Assembly (NCBI GenBank): GCA_002345025.1
Contig: DDUX01000026.1
Coordinates: 5,494-10,876, forward strand
Reading direction: 5' to 3'
Length of the DNA: 5,383 bases
Source of the DNA: Candidatus Accumulibacter iunctus
GTDB lineage: Bacteria > Pseudomonadota > Gammaproteobacteria > Burkholderiales > Rhodocyclaceae
The notes below the pieces were generated by a model that saw only the letters and a list, made by a program, of their open reading frames with translations, was not told where the DNA came from and ran no database searches. Below, in pieces: positions 5,073 to 5,383 of the stretch. Both the position numbers and the translations under genes were made by a program. Positions within the stretch are counted from its first letter, which is position 1; the number at the start of each line of letters is the position of its first letter.

Positions 5073-5101
5073 GCTGCCGGTGACCCCCGCCAGCCAGGAA
5101 G

Positions 5102-5383
5102 ATGAGACCCAGCACCGAAATCGACCCGACCGGGTCACCCGCCACCCGCCGCGAGTTGCCACCGCAGGCCACCGACATCGCCGCCGAACTCAACGGATTG
5201 CGGCGCGAGATGCTGCGTTTCGCGACGCTGCAGTTGCGCGACCAGGCGAGTGCCGAGGATGCCGTGCAGGAAGCCATGCTGGCGGCGCTGCAGGGAGCGG
5301 ACCGCTTCGGCGAGCGCGCCCGGCTGAAGACCTGGGTCTTCTCGATCCTCAGGAACAAGATCGTGGACATCATCCGCCGGCGG
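5102..5383 (+). CDS. ECF-type RNA polymerase sigma-70 family factor (5' part, cut by window end)
   Basis: The first 94 codons of a sigma factor are present and the frame is still open at the end. After a variable N-terminus of about 28 residues come region 2 features: LRREMLRFATLQLRDQASAE into DAVQEAMLAAL (regions 2.1-2.2, core RNA polymerase binding), then FGERARLKTWVFSILRNKIVD and IIRRR (regions 2.3-2.4, promoter melting and -10 recognition). The wording resembles the proteobacterial sigma group of about 190-200 residues catalogued as TIGR02943, and region 4 should lie beyond the window. An in-frame TGA at 5081-5083 and no other ATG/GTG/TTG before 5102 leave the ATG at 5102 as first possible start. 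Its AGGA is only two bases away, closer than usual, so a start a little downstream, such as the TTG at codon 19, is possible. Such genes are often followed by an anti-sigma gene. What signal it answers cannot be told from this window. Confidence 0.85.
   Translation, partial: MRPSTEIDPTGSPATRRELPPQATDIAAELNGLRREMLRFATLQLRDQASAEDAVQEAMLAALQGADRFGERARLKTWVFSILRNKIVDIIRRR

Larger units (their letters stand above)
4748..5101. other. Intergenic region upstream of the sigma factor gene
   Basis: No convincing gene is visible apart from the possible frame-shifted tail of the preceding ORF, to 4803. Visible structures are a 12-bp palindrome GCGCTGCAGCGC (4782-4793), a tandem octamer GCCACACT twice (4896-4911), an inverted repeat CTGAC-N4-GTCAG (4925-4938) next to TATAAA (4941-4946), an inverted repeat GGCCA-N8-TGGCC (4982-4999), and tandem CGTAACC twice (5046-5059). 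The last three groups may control the sigma factor gene. Confidence 0.45.

Noticed and set aside
4990..5373. 127-codon minus-strand ORF over the sigma factor start
   Set aside because: The plus strand encodes clear sigma region 2. The antisense frame is its shadow.

Overview
This is a high-GC window (G/C-rich third codon positions) with coding almost entirely on the + strand. A CheB receiver-methylesterase, an HDOD protein, a FlgO-type flagellar lipoprotein, relics of an MNT/HEPN toxin-antitoxin pair and an ECF sigma factor suggest a motile proteobacterium, most likely a betaproteobacterium (Rhodocyclales or Accumulibacter-like). That placement is inferred from gene content and composition, not from a phylogenetic marker.

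Layout. (1) 1-2008: a signalling block, with a complete cheB-like gene (28-1134) followed 40 nt later by a complete HDOD gene with a strong ribosome binding site and a GTG start (1175-2008). The 24 bases before cheB may be the tail of an upstream gene. (2) 2032-2419: a relic of an MNT-nucleotidyltransferase/HEPN pair. About 23 codons of the nucleotidyltransferase C-terminus overlap the start of a HEPN gene whose recognisable part stops after about 48 codons. (3) 2394-3892: a self-contained lipoprotein operon, with a candidate sigma-70 promoter, a leader hairpin, an unassigned lipoprotein gene (2506-3240), a FlgO-like lipoprotein gene (3237-3806, joined by an ATGA overlap) and a perfect 19-bp hairpin behind it. 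(4) 3893-4752: non-coding sequence, then a broken second copy of the HDOD gene's 3' end (4160-4415, with a 101-bp internal deletion), then a small unassigned ORF that looks frameshifted (4553-4747). (5) 4748-5383: a leader region with promoter-like elements, then the start of an ECF-type sigma factor gene that runs off the window end.

How the parts relate. CheB resets chemoreceptor methylation, HDOD proteins commonly act in signalling and motility control, and FlgO-type lipoproteins act at the outer membrane around the flagellum, so the intact genes share a motility theme. Between and around them lies debris: a toxin-antitoxin remnant, a truncated gene duplicate and a frameshifted ORF. The roughly 2.1 kb carrying the toxin-antitoxin remnant and the lipoprotein operon sits between two directly repeated HDOD gene ends, which points to past duplication or insertion followed by decay. 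I see no clear evidence of a new defence or mobile system. The most unusual signal is this repeat-bracketed, remnant-rich structure and the unassigned lipoprotein paired with FlgO.
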